A DNA stretch of 64,000 nt from a bacterium. Its GTDB lineage: Bacteria; Actinomycetota; Acidimicrobiia; Acidimicrobiales; Bin134. The stretch lies in NCBI GenBank assembly GCA_026708015.1, contig JAPOVT010000046.1, positions 1-64,000 on the forward strand, given 5' to 3'. A program made the translations under genes and the position numbers. The notes beneath the pieces were generated by a model. The model made no database searches and was not told the DNA's origin. It saw only the letters and a program-made list of their open reading frames with translations. This document shows positions 1 to 8,740 of this stretch, piece after piece. Each line of letters begins with the position of its first letter. Position 1 is the stretch's first letter.

Positions 1-3000
1 GGGACGCTGGCCGGCGTGAAGGGCTACGGGCCGGCGTTCAAGGCGGTCGGGTCCACCCAGAGCCTCGACGCCCGCGACCACCTCGGCCTGTGGGACAGCG
101 CCAACAGCCGGTGGGCGGACGGCACCGCGGGCGACGGGGACTGGGGCACCTCTATCTGGTGGATGGACGACGAGGGCGACGGCAAGCTGGTGGCCCGCGG
201 GTACGCGGATTTCTGCACGCGCCTGCCCGGCGACACCGTGTCGCCTCAGTCGTGGTGGCGCAACGACCTGCTGGCCGACCAGCGCGACGAGAACGGCGCC
301 GCGCACGGCGACAACAACTGGCCGTGGACCGGCACCGCCTCGGACTGCACGAAGCGGGCGAACCGGTGGCTCGGCCACATATCGGACGTGGAGGTCGGCG
401 CGCACCGCGACGGGCGCACCTGGGGTCCGCTGTCCAACGGCCGCCAGAACCCCGGCAGCTCCAATTCGCTGTACGGGATGTCGCCGGTGTTCGTCGCCGA
501 GGCCGTGCCGCCCGACCGCGGCACAGAGGGCGCGCCGGTCGCCTGGGAGCTGACCGCGGACCCCAAGCCCGCCGTGCCTTTGGTGGCGACGGTGTGGGCG
601 ACCCAGCACGGCGACTGGGTCGCGCCGGGGCATCTCGGGTGGCGCCACGTCGTGATCGGCCCGTCCGGCACAGCCACCTACACCGTGCCCACCGTGAACG
701 ACCGCGCGGATGAGGCCGACGGGTCGGTCACCCTGCACCTCGCCTCCGAGAGCCAGTGGCCGGGCGGGTTCGACGTCGGCAAACCCTCAGCGGTGACGCA
801 GCCCGTCGCCGACGACGACGCGGCGGGCAGCGGCGGCCAGGACACCATCGCAGCCGTCCCGGAGGTGTCGGTCGTCGCCTCCGCCGGCGGCACAGAGGGC
901 GCCCCGGTGCAGTTCATGATCGCCGCCACACCCGCGCCGGCGGCGCCTTTGGCGGTCACCGCCACGGTCTCACAGGACGGCGACTGGCTCGCCCCAGGCG
1001 AAACCGGGCAGCGCACCGTCACCATCGGCACCACAGGCGTCGCGACGGTGCGCCTCGCGACCGTAGACGACAGCGCCGACGAGCCCAACGGCTCCGTCAC
1101 CCTCACCGTGCAGCCCGGGTCGGGGTACACGGTCGGGACGCCCGCCGCCGAGAAGGCGGCCGTACACGACGACGACCCCCCCACCCGACAACAGCAGCAG
1201 CAGGCCCCGGCGGTGGACACCTCAGAGGCCGAGGCGCTCATCGACGCGATGATCGCCCGCCACCGCGACGTCACCGGCAACCAGGGCGCGCTCGCCAACT
1301 GGCAGAAAGCCCAAAAGACGATACGGGGCGAGCCGGGCGGGTTCACCGTCGCCGAGCTCGAGGCCCACACCGCCGCCGTCGAGCCCGGCGAGCCTCGAAA
1401 CCGGTGGAACAAGATCCTCGCCGCCGCGAAGCAACTCGCCGCCGCCCAGCAGCAGCAGCAGGGCAGCTCGGACGACGCGGCGCTGCCCGAGATCCGCATC
1501 GGCCACAGCAGCAGCCCCATAGCCGAGGGCGGCGACGCCGGGTTCGTCATCACCGCGGTGCCCGCCCCCGCCGAGCCCCTCACGGTCGCCGTCACCGTCG
1601 CCGGCGGCAGGGCGGCATCAGGCCACACCGGGCAGCGCGCGATCACTGTCCCCGCGTCGGGCATCGCCGGCATCACCGTCGCCACCGCCGACGACCAGGC
1701 CCGCACCCCCGCGGGCGACATCACCGCCACCGTGAACACCGGCGCCGGCTACACCGTGTCCGCCACACGCGGCACAGCGGCCGTCGCCGTCCAAGACGAC
1801 GACCCCGCCCCCAAGAAGGCCCCGCCGCCGGCGGTGCCCGAGATCAGCGTCACCGCGGGCGCGGGCATCACCGAGGGCCAGAGCGCGTCGTTCACGATCA
1901 CCGCCAGCCCCGCGCCCAAAACACCGCTGACCGTCACCGTCGCCGTGGCCCAGACCGGCGACTGGGGCGCGGCGACGGGAACGGCGACAGTTGTGATCCC
2001 CACGACAGGCTCGGCCGCCCACACCGTGGCCACCGCCGGCGACGAGGTCGACGAGGCCGACGGATCGGTCACCGTGGCGGTGAGCGCGGGCACGGGCTAC
2101 ACCGTGTCCGCCGCCAAGGGCGCGGCGTCAGTGGACGTCTCAGACGACGACGACCCGGCTCCCGCCGCTGCGCCCGAGATCGCAGTCGCCGCCGGCCCCG
2201 CGATCGCAGAGGGCCAGAGCGCGGTGTTCACCGTCACCGCCACACCCGCCCCCGAAGCACCGTTGACGGTGTCGGTGGCGGTCATCCAAAGCGGCGACCT
2301 CGGCGCCGCGGCCGGCCCGGCGACGGTCGTCATCCCCACGACAGGCTCGGCCGCCCACACCGTGGCCACCGCCGGGGACAGCACCGACGAGCCCGACGGG
2401 TCGATCACCCTCACCCTGAGGGCGGGCAGCGGCTATGCCGTGTCGCCGGGCAGGCCCGCGGCCACCGTCGCCGTCTCCGACGACGACCCCCCGCCGCCCC
2501 CGCCCAAGCCGACCTGCCGCACATCGGACGCGGCCCTGCTGGCCGAGGTTTTGGCCAAGGCCGGCGACCCGTGGAACGGGGCCCGCCCCGACCTGGTCGA
2601 CACGTTCGGGCGGGCCCATGCCACCATGCTGGGCGCCGACACCTACACCACAGCCGACCTCAAAGCGAGGCCGGACCGCCAGACGCCGAACTGGCAGGGC
2701 GCCGGGCCCAACGCGCTGTGGCAGGACATCTACGCCGAGCTCGACCGCCTCCAAGCCTGCCGCGCCAAAACCCCGCAGACCCCGCCGCCGCCGGCGGTTG
2801 TGCCGCAGGTCAGCGTCACCGCGGGGTCGGGCGTGACCGAGGGCGGCTCAGCCGGCTTCACGATCTCGGCCAGCCCGGCGCCGCCGGCGCCGCTGGCAGT
2901 GGTGGTGACCGTCACCGCCGCCGGCGAGTTCGGCGCCGCGGTCGGCGCGCAGACCGTGGTGGTCCCGACCGGCGGAACCAAGGCGTTCAGCGCCGCCACC

Positions 3001-3948
3001 GCCGGCGACAACGCCGACGAGCCCCACGGCACGCTCACGCTCACGCTCAACGCGGGCAGCGGCTACACCGTGTCCGCGACCAGCGGATCGGCCGCCGTCG
3101 CCGTTGCCGACGACGACCCCCCGCCCCAAGACCCCGACACCCCCGACCCCGACCCCCAAGACGACCCCCCCGACCCCGAGGACCCCGGCACGCCCGACAC
3201 TGATACGCCCGACCCCGATCCCCAAGACGACCCCCCGCCCCCACCGCCCGATCCCGTGATCAGCGTCACCGCCGGGGCGGGCATCGCAGAGGGCCAGAGC
3301 GCGGCGTTCACCGTCACCGCCGCCCCCGCGCCGAAGGCGCCGCTGGCGGTCACCGTCACCGTCACCGCCGCCGGCGACTACGGCGCCGCCACCGGCACCC
3401 GCACCGTTGTGATCCCCGCCGGCGGAACCAAGGCCGTCGCCGTGGCCACCGCCGGCGACAACGCCGACGAGGCCGACGGCACGGTCACCCTCACCGTGAA
3501 CGCGGGCAGCGGCTACACCGTGTCCACCGCGCACGGCGCGGCCACCGTCACCGTCTCAGACGACGACCCGCCCCCGCCGCCCCCGCCGCCGCCCCCGCCT
3601 GCGGGGCCGAGCCTGTCGGTGCGCGATGTGGAGGTCAGCGAGAGCGGCCGCAGTGTGCGGTTCATGGTGTATCTCAGCGAGACCCCCGACCAGACCGTCA
3701 CCGTCAGGGTGGCCACCCGAGACGGCACCGCGCGACACGGCGCCGACTACCGGGGCTACGGCGCCGGGAGCAGCCGGACGCTGACGTTCACCGCCGGCAC
3801 AAGGCTCCTGTACGACTACCTGTACATACCCATCCTCGACGACAACGACCCCGAACAAGACGAGACCTTCCAAGTCGTCCTCACCGACGCCCACGGCGCC
3901 CCGGTGGCCCGCGGCACCGCCACGGTCACCATCAAAGACAACGACTGA
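1..3948 (+). CDS. Large secreted repeat protein with Calx-beta domain, 5'-partial
   Basis: The frame is open from base 1, so the N-terminus probably lies outside the window (the GTG at 16 is only the first possible start). Residue numbers count from that GTG. Residues 1-155 are a Trp/Asp-rich non-repeat region. Seven related beta repeats of about 100 residues begin near 160, 282, 491, 608, 720, 930 and 1080; each has a TEG/AEG turn, an APLxVxVxV strand, GSGYTV and a closing DDDP. A more canonical Calx-beta domain occupies about 1199-1310 and ends KDND. Two helical inserts interrupt the array (about 392-490 and 833-925), next to poly-Gln, poly-Pro and Asp/Pro linkers. The acidic DDD turns suggest calcium binding. 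Family knowledge points to a surface or secreted adhesin-like protein. There is no sorting signal at the C-terminus, and the ligand is unknown. Confidence 0.8.
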   Translation, partial: GTLAGVKGYGPAFKAVGSTQSLDARDHLGLWDSANSRWADGTAGDGDWGTSIWWMDDEGDGKLVARGYADFCTRLPGDTVSPQSWWRNDLLADQRDENGAAHGDNNWPWTGTASDCTKRANRWLGHISDVEVGAHRDGRTWGPLSNGRQNPGSSNSLYGMSPVFVAEAVPPDRGTEGAPVAWELTADPKPAVPLVATVWATQHGDWVAPGHLGWRHVVIGPSGTATYTVPTVNDRADEADGSVTLHLASESQWPGGFDVGKPSAVTQPVADDDAAGSGGQDTIAAVPEVSVVASAGGTEGAPVQFMIAATPAPAAPLAVTATVSQDGDWLAPGETGQRTVTIGTTGVATVRLATVDDSADEPNGSVTLTVQPGSGYTVGTPAAEKAAVHDDDPPTRQQQQQAPAVDTSEAEALIDAMIARHRDVTGNQGALANWQKAQKTIRGEPGGFTVAELEAHTAAVEPGEPRNRWNKILAAAKQLAAAQQQQQGSSDDAALPEIRIGHSSSPIAEGGDAGFVITAVPAPAEPLTVAVTVAGGRAASGHTGQRAITVPASGIAGITVATADDQARTPAGDITATVNTGAGYTVSATRGTAAVAVQDDDPAPKKAPPPAVPEISVTAGAGITEGQSASFTITASPAPKTPLTVTVAVAQTGDWGAATGTATVVIPTTGSAAHTVATAGDEVDEADGSVTVAVSAGTGYTVSAAKGAASVDVSDDDDPAPAAAPEIAVAAGPAIAEGQSAVFTVTATPAPEAPLTVSVAVIQSGDLGAAAGPATVVIPTTGSAAHTVATAGDSTDEPDGSITLTLRAGSGYAVSPGRPAATVAVSDDDPPPPPPKPTCRTSDAALLAEVLAKAGDPWNGARPDLVDTFGRAHATMLGADTYTTADLKARPDRQTPNWQGAGPNALWQDIYAELDRLQACRAKTPQTPPPPAVVPQVSVTAGSGVTEGGSAGFTISASPAPPAPLAVVVTVTAAGEFGAAVGAQTVVVPTGGTKAFSAATAGDNADEPHGTLTLTLNAGSGYTVSATSGSAAVAVADDDPPPQDPDTPDPDPQDDPPDPEDPGTPDTDTPDPDPQDDPPPPPPDPVISVTAGAGIAEGQSAAFTVTAAPAPKAPLAVTVTVTAAGDYGAATGTRTVVIPAGGTKAVAVATAGDNADEADGTVTLTVNAGSGYTVSTAHGAATVTVSDDDPPPPPPPPPPPAGPSLSVRDVEVSESGRSVRFMVYLSETPDQTVTVRVATRDGTARHGADYRGYGAGSSRTLTFTAGTRLLYDYLYIPILDDNDPEQDETFQVVLTDAHGAPVARGTATVTIKDND

Positions 3949-4046
3949 GCCCCGCGCAAACCAGATCCACGGGGGAAGCTCTGCACACAACTCCTCCATA
4001 CGGAGCACGCCCTCCACGAAAAAGGGGAACCTCGCGGACCCCACCA

Positions 4047-4739
4047 CTAGGAGGCGGCGGATCGCCTTTGGTATAGGGCTTCTTCTACTTGGAGGGCCCG
4101 GCTCTTGAGGTAGGAGATAACCTGCTCACGGGAGTCGTCGAAGAGCGGGTCGGCGTCTTTGGCCGACGGGAATCGCAGCCTGAAGACCATCTGGTCCAAG
4201 GCGGCGTTGTCCCACTGCGCCCCGAACTTCTGCTGCCAGCAGGCTAGCCCGTCTTCGAGGCTGAGGCCGCTGAGCCGGTCGACGGCGGCGAGGTCGATCA
4301 GATCGCGCAGCGTGCTCCGCCATCGGATCAGATCCAATTTGAGGGCCAGCAGGTCTTCCAGCGATGCCACCGGCATCGAGTCGATTGTCGGACCCTCCTG
4401 CAAAGTCGCTACTTCCCCGGAGCGGGAGTCGGCATTGGGATCCTCGAATACATGCACGCTCACCCTGTCGACGAGGGCGTGAACCTCATGGGCACTGAGG
4501 CCGATCATGGTGAAAGACTCGTCGGCCTCGGATTCCAACAGCGCTTTCACTCCTGAGGTGTCAACCGGGCTGGGGGCCAAGATGTCGATGTCCTCGCTGA
4601 TCCGATGCCTCAGATGGACGGTGACCGCGGTGCCCCCCACCAGCACACCTCCGCAGGCAACGGCGGCTTTGGCCGCCTTGGGCCACACCTCACGCTGGCG
4701 GCCACCGATCACCTCTTGCCACTGGTCGATCTGGCTCAC
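4047..4739 (-). CDS. AbiEii-type nucleotidyltransferase toxin
   Basis: About 230 residues. The GGTAVTVHLRHRISEDIDIL segment matches the nucleotidyltransferase core of the AbiEii/AbiGii toxin family (GG, then a D-x-D metal pair). Later residues (LEDLLALKLDLIRWR, then RDLIDLAAV) match the usual helical continuation. The start is taken as the GTG at 4739, which overlaps the stop of the upstream gene (GTGA); longer readings run into that gene. Relatives transfer nucleotides to targets such as tRNA ends and are neutralised by the co-transcribed partner. Partner order and overlap fit an antitoxin-toxin pair. The target of this protein is not evident from the sequence. Confidence 0.8.
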   Translation of the reverse strand: MSQIDQWQEVIGGRQREVWPKAAKAAVACGGVLVGGTAVTVHLRHRISEDIDILAPSPVDTSGVKALLESEADESFTMIGLSAHEVHALVDRVSVHVFEDPNADSRSGEVATLQEGPTIDSMPVASLEDLLALKLDLIRWRSTLRDLIDLAAVDRLSGLSLEDGLACWQQKFGAQWDNAALDQMVFRLRFPSAKDADPLFDDSREQVISYLKSRALQVEEALYQRRSAAS

Positions 4740-5947
4740 TTGGCTCCGATGGGGGTGGAATGCCCAGCCTTGCCTGATTCGTGTTCGAGCAGTTCGGCGA
4801 CGGCCATCTCCACGCTTGGGGGGCATCCCGGGATTCCGGTCTGGGCCACCAAGGTCTTGAGCGGCAAATGCCGCAGTGCCCATCGTCGGGCGTCGAAGTC
4901 CAGCAGCCGCCCGTTGAGCAGTCGATTGGCCACCACCATCGCGTCGCGGGGCAACCGGATGTCGGCGGGGTCGGGACCCGACCAGAACAGATACCAGATG
5001 TCGGCGGGCAGCGATTCAGGACAGGGCGCCCTCCGACGCCAGCGCATCATAGGCAGATAGGGGAGCAGGGCAGCGGCTGGATTGGTCGGAGCCAGCCTCC
5101 AATTCAGAATCCGTCGAGTTCGGTGCTTCCAAGGCACCTCAACAAACTCTGAGGCAACGTACCCGCCCCCCTCCAAGCCGCGCAGCACTCGCTGGGTGCT
5201 ACGGCGGGTGATGGCCGCGGCGTTGGCCACCGTGGACGAGTCGGCACCGCCCAGATACGAGCGCAACACCGTCAGCGCCAGCACCTCCGCCTCGGTGATC
5301 TTTGGGCGGGGGTGGGGCGGCAACGTCACTGCCAACTGCTCTGGCGGAGTCGGCGGTGTCAGCCAGCGGTCCACACCATCGGGAATCGCAGGCTGGTGAT
5401 CGGACAGCTCGGCGATCCAGCCCAACGGCTCGCGGCAGGATTCGCCGGGGCTGGCTGGACTGCTGTCGCCCTCGGCTTGCGTGATCCGGCGGGCGAGTTG
5501 TTGGGGCCGGTCATAGGGGCTGACTCGGCTTCCACATACTGAGTGAATTCCATCGGCCACCGTCCTAGCTGCCCCCGGAGAAATCCCGTCTACCTGGCTC
5601 AGCGTTCCTGGTCTGACCACAAACGGGCCGTTAGCGGTAAGGGCGGCACCGATGGCCCACGCCCGCAGCGGGGGGTGCCCTCGGGCCAACATGGTCCCGG
5701 TGCGCACGCTGTATCGCCGACGGCACCCGCCGCACCACCTTCGACCGGAGTCGTCGGGAAACCGGCTTTTGTCCTCCACCTCGCATCGAGGGCAGGCTGG
5801 GCCTTTTGGCCACCTGACCTGCTCGAAAAAGGAGACTGCCGCTGGCTCGTCTCCAAAGGTGCGGCAAATCTCCTCGACCGGAACCGCACTGGGATAGCAC
5901 AACGACACTGCCGCCACCGCGCCAACCCTACTCCCACGCAGCGACAC
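4736..5947 (-). CDS. Putative antitoxin: IS1595-like zinc ribbon fused to winged-helix domain
   Basis: About 403 residues. Residues about 25-125 resemble the N-terminal zinc-ribbon region of IS1595/ISXO2 transposases: an FEQVRWPKGPACPRC start, a CGGC second knuckle, then YSVRTGTML. No DDE catalytic domain follows. After a linker, residues about 215-270 form a helix-turn-helix-like unit (ITEAEVLALTVLRSYLGG, then STVANAAAITRRSTQRVL). The C-terminal part (LPADIWYLFWS, VVANRLLNGRLLD) resembles proteins encoded beside AbiEii-type nucleotidyltransferases. It ends in a GTGA overlap with the toxin gene, which supports coupled translation. Inferred role: DNA-binding antitoxin and autoregulator. The zinc-ribbon fusion is unusual. 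Confidence 0.6.
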   Translation of the reverse strand: MSLRGSRVGAVAAVSLCYPSAVPVEEICRTFGDEPAAVSFFEQVRWPKGPACPRCEVEDKSRFPDDSGRRWCGGCRRRYSVRTGTMLARGHPPLRAWAIGAALTANGPFVVRPGTLSQVDGISPGAARTVADGIHSVCGSRVSPYDRPQQLARRITQAEGDSSPASPGESCREPLGWIAELSDHQPAIPDGVDRWLTPPTPPEQLAVTLPPHPRPKITEAEVLALTVLRSYLGGADSSTVANAAAITRRSTQRVLRGLEGGGYVASEFVEVPWKHRTRRILNWRLAPTNPAAALLPYLPMMRWRRRAPCPESLPADIWYLFWSGPDPADIRLPRDAMVVANRLLNGRLLDFDARRWALRHLPLKTLVAQTGIPGCPPSVEMAVAELLEHESGKAGHSTPIGAK

Positions 5948-6053
5948 ATTTGCGCCGCAAACTAGAGATTATGTCACCAAGTATGAACATGCTCTCTCAG
6001 TGCCAGTTTTGTGGGTGGCGTTGGTAGCCTGAAAGGTCTGTCGGTGGAGCAGG

Positions 6054-6986
6054 ATGGTGAATTGGATGCGGGCACGTAGACGCCGGATGGTTGTCGCGGC
6101 AATGGCGGCAGTAACCGTGTTGCTGTTCGGCCTAGCCGCGTGCGGCAACGATGACGATGGGGCGGGCGCGCCACCGCCCCCTAAGACCGAGCGGGACGCC
6201 TACACCAAGTGGTATGTGCAGCAGGCCGTGAATCGATACGAAGAGACCGGTCGGCAGGCCACCCTCGACTATTACAACAATGAGGCGGGCGCCGACGACC
6301 AGTGGTACATATTCATCTCCGACACCGAAACGGGCACTATCGCGGCCCACGCCGCCATTCCCTCTCGGGTGGGCACCTACTCAGCCGACAATGTGGACAT
6401 AACCGGCCATGCTTACGGTGAGCTGCTGATGGCTTCGCCCGAGTCGGGTCACTGGGTGGACTACGTGTTCTACAACCCGCAAACCGGCACCGGCGCCACC
6501 AAGCACTCCTGGGCCGTCAGTCGGGACAACTTGGTCTTTGGCTCCGGCTGGTACGAGGACTCCTACCCCGTTCCCCGACCCACTAAATCCGAACCCGGTT
6601 CCTACACCAGGGCATTCGTCGAAGACACGGTGTGGTTCTATGAGAGCAACGGTCGGGGTGCACTGATTGACCATCTCAATTCCCCCGACAGCACCGACCC
6701 CGCCAGCGTGGACGGGCAGTGGTACGGGTTTGTCGCCGACCTCAACGGAGTAGTGCTTGCCCATCCGACAGTCCCGGAGTACGTGGGCATGACCCTTCAC
6801 GAGATACTCGGTGCCACTTCGGAGGGCCGGAGGGCCGCCGACGAGATGGCTACCACTACCGAGACGGGCAAGTGGGTGCAATACACCTCTACCAACCCTC
6901 TAACCGGGAGTCCCGCGCCCAAGCATTCCTGGGTGGTGAAGCGAGACGACGTCCTCATCGGCTCGGGCTGGTACGAGTCCGGCTAA
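6054..6986 (+). CDS. Lipoprotein with two Cache-like sensor domains
   Basis: About 310 residues. A basic start and a hydrophobic stretch lead to the lipobox LAAC (Cys near 30), so the protein should be a lipid-anchored exported protein. Two homologous halves follow (about 45-175 and 190-310). Each contains a Trp-Tyr pair after a long helix, then HPxxPxxVG or a similar variant, then a KHSW segment and an FGSGWYE or IGSGWYE ending. These are hallmarks of single-Cache ligand-binding domains. No transmembrane signalling partner (kinase, chemoreceptor or cyclase) is encoded nearby, so it is an orphan sensor or binding protein. The ligand is not predictable. Confidence 0.75.
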   Translation: MVNWMRARRRRMVVAAMAAVTVLLFGLAACGNDDDGAGAPPPPKTERDAYTKWYVQQAVNRYEETGRQATLDYYNNEAGADDQWYIFISDTETGTIAAHAAIPSRVGTYSADNVDITGHAYGELLMASPESGHWVDYVFYNPQTGTGATKHSWAVSRDNLVFGSGWYEDSYPVPRPTKSEPGSYTRAFVEDTVWFYESNGRGALIDHLNSPDSTDPASVDGQWYGFVADLNGVVLAHPTVPEYVGMTLHEILGATSEGRRAADEMATTTETGKWVQYTSTNPLTGSPAPKHSWVVKRDDVLIGSGWYESG

Positions 6987-7020
6987 GCCCCCTTTCGTCT
7001 CCGGGCGGGCAGCGCCGCGT

Positions 7021-8706
7021 CTAGGGCGAGATCAGCCCATCTTGGGGGTGGGCCCAGGGGAGTTTGGGCACATGTTCGATCTGCTTGGGCCGCTCCAGGG
7101 CAATATGGCCGATGGGGACGTCGATGATGACCGGTGCTGGTCGCTCCAAGGCCGTCGGTATCAGTCTCTCGAGGTCCATCGGGTCATCTGCTCTCAAGCC
7201 AATGGCACCGAACGACTCGGCGTACTTCACGAAGTCTGGGTTGGCGAGGTCGGTTTCGTGCGTGCCGCCGAACAAGTCGTCCAGGTCCCGGGCGACATTT
7301 CCGAATGAGTCATCTCTGAAGATGACGGTTGTGACGTTGATTCCGTACTTCACGGCAGTTGACAACTCCGATGAGTTGAACAGAAAGCCGCCGTCTCCGG
7401 CGACGCACACCACGGGGCGATCTGGTTGGGCCACCTTTGCTCCCAGCGCAGTGGGGAAGGCATATCCCAAATTGAACGAATAGCCGGAGTCGATGAAGGT
7501 CCTCGGCTGGTTCACCTGCCAGTGGGTACGTGAGTAGAAGCCGAACTGAGTGACGTCCCAGATTGTGAAGGCGTCTTCGGGTGTGCCCCGCTGAAGCGCT
7601 TCCAAGATGGGGTACTGCGGCTCCTTGAATCGGATGTCGTAGTAAGCGATGAGACGGCGGGCGGCGGCCACTGCCTCAGCCGGTGACGGGCGCTCTTGGC
7701 ATCCGGCCTCAATGAGCAGTGGCAGGAGCGCATTGATGGTCGCTTTGGCGTCACCGTGCAGGGGAATGGAGTTGGCTTGAATCCGGGTGAGGTCGAAGTC
7801 GTCGATGTTGATGTTCACGAGCGGCGACGATTCTCCCGCAGGATTGCCCAGGGAAAAGCGCGTTCCAATCCCGATGACCAAATCGGCGGTCTTCATCACA
7901 TCCAGCAGCTGGTTCAATTCGTGCCGCTCACCTCCGGGGCTGACGCATGAGCCGTAACACAGAGGATGGGAATCGGGGATGGCACCCTTTCCGCCGCCCG
8001 ACGTCACCACCGGGATGTTCGTGGCTTCGACCAACTCGAGGAGCGCTTGCTCTGCGCCGGAGAGAGCCACTCCGCCACCGGCGACGATCAGGGGAAGCCG
8101 GGATTGCGAGATGGCCGCCGCCGCGCCTTGCAGTTGTTCGCGGCTGGGTATAACTCGCGAGACCGGAACGGGATCCCGTAGCTCGACTTCATCTCGTTCC
8201 ACCAGGGCATCGGGCGGGCATTCGATGTAGGTCGGACGGGGACGGCCACTGCGCATTTGTCGAAATGCCTCCGACACGGCCTCGGGTATCTCTCTTGGCG
8301 TCATGGCTTGTTGGCGCCATTTGGTGAGGGATCGAACGATGTCCATCTGGTCGTCGATCTCATGGACGCCGCCCAGGTCTTTCCCCATTTGCCCTCGGGG
8401 AATCTGTCCGGCTAGGAGCAAGATCGGCGATGAGCGGGAGTAGGCGGTGGCCAATCCCCCTGATGCGTTGCATACCCCCACGCCGGGAACCACCAAGGCC
8501 ACTCCTGGCTTGCCCGACGCTCGGGCGTATCCGTAGGCCATGAAGGTCGAGGCCTGCTCGTGTCGATTGGTGACCATCTCGATGCCGGGCTCGTCTCGCA
8601 GCGCAGCCACGACTCCGTATAGCTGGATGCCGGGAATGCCAAAGACAACCTCGACACCCTCTCGGACCAGCGCTTTGACGAGAGCCTCGCCGCCGCTCAA
8701 CTGCAC
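7021..8706 (-). CDS. Thiamine diphosphate-dependent enzyme, acetolactate synthase-like
   Basis: About 561 residues with the three domains of the ALS/pyruvate-oxidase family. The N-terminal PYR domain has FGIPG and the catalytic Glu in RHEQAS. A central domain has GGGVALSGAEQA. The C-terminal PP domain has GDGGFLFN and a downstream Asn completing the ThDP/Mg motif (DDSFGN). The start is a GTG at 8706. There is no regulatory small subunit or other branched-chain gene nearby, so this is probably not the biosynthetic IlvB; a 2-hydroxyacyl-CoA lyase, benzoylformate decarboxylase or other paralogue is possible. Substrate unknown. Confidence 0.8.
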   Translation of the reverse strand: MQLSGGEALVKALVREGVEVVFGIPGIQLYGVVAALRDEPGIEMVTNRHEQASTFMAYGYARASGKPGVALVVPGVGVCNASGGLATAYSRSSPILLLAGQIPRGQMGKDLGGVHEIDDQMDIVRSLTKWRQQAMTPREIPEAVSEAFRQMRSGRPRPTYIECPPDALVERDEVELRDPVPVSRVIPSREQLQGAAAAISQSRLPLIVAGGGVALSGAEQALLELVEATNIPVVTSGGGKGAIPDSHPLCYGSCVSPGGERHELNQLLDVMKTADLVIGIGTRFSLGNPAGESSPLVNINIDDFDLTRIQANSIPLHGDAKATINALLPLLIEAGCQERPSPAEAVAAARRLIAYYDIRFKEPQYPILEALQRGTPEDAFTIWDVTQFGFYSRTHWQVNQPRTFIDSGYSFNLGYAFPTALGAKVAQPDRPVVCVAGDGGFLFNSSELSTAVKYGINVTTVIFRDDSFGNVARDLDDLFGGTHETDLANPDFVKYAESFGAIGLRADDPMDLERLIPTALERPAPVIIDVPIGHIALERPKQIEHVPKLPWAHPQDGLISP

Positions 8707-8740
8707 CGGATCATTCTTGCACCCGTTGAATCGAGTGCGG

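Noticed and set aside
756..3203. 815-codon open frame in another frame of the repeat protein gene
   Set aside because: Arg/His-rich low-complexity translation typical of a GC-rich shadow frame; the main frame shows clear repeat domains.
493..3948. CRISPR array
   Set aside because: The periodic DNA similarity is about 300 bp long and in frame, reflecting protein repeats, not short direct repeats with spacers.
4736..5947. Intact IS1595 transposase
   Set aside because: Only the N-terminal zinc-ribbon part is present; the DDE nuclease domain and terminal repeats are missing, and the rest looks like an antitoxin.
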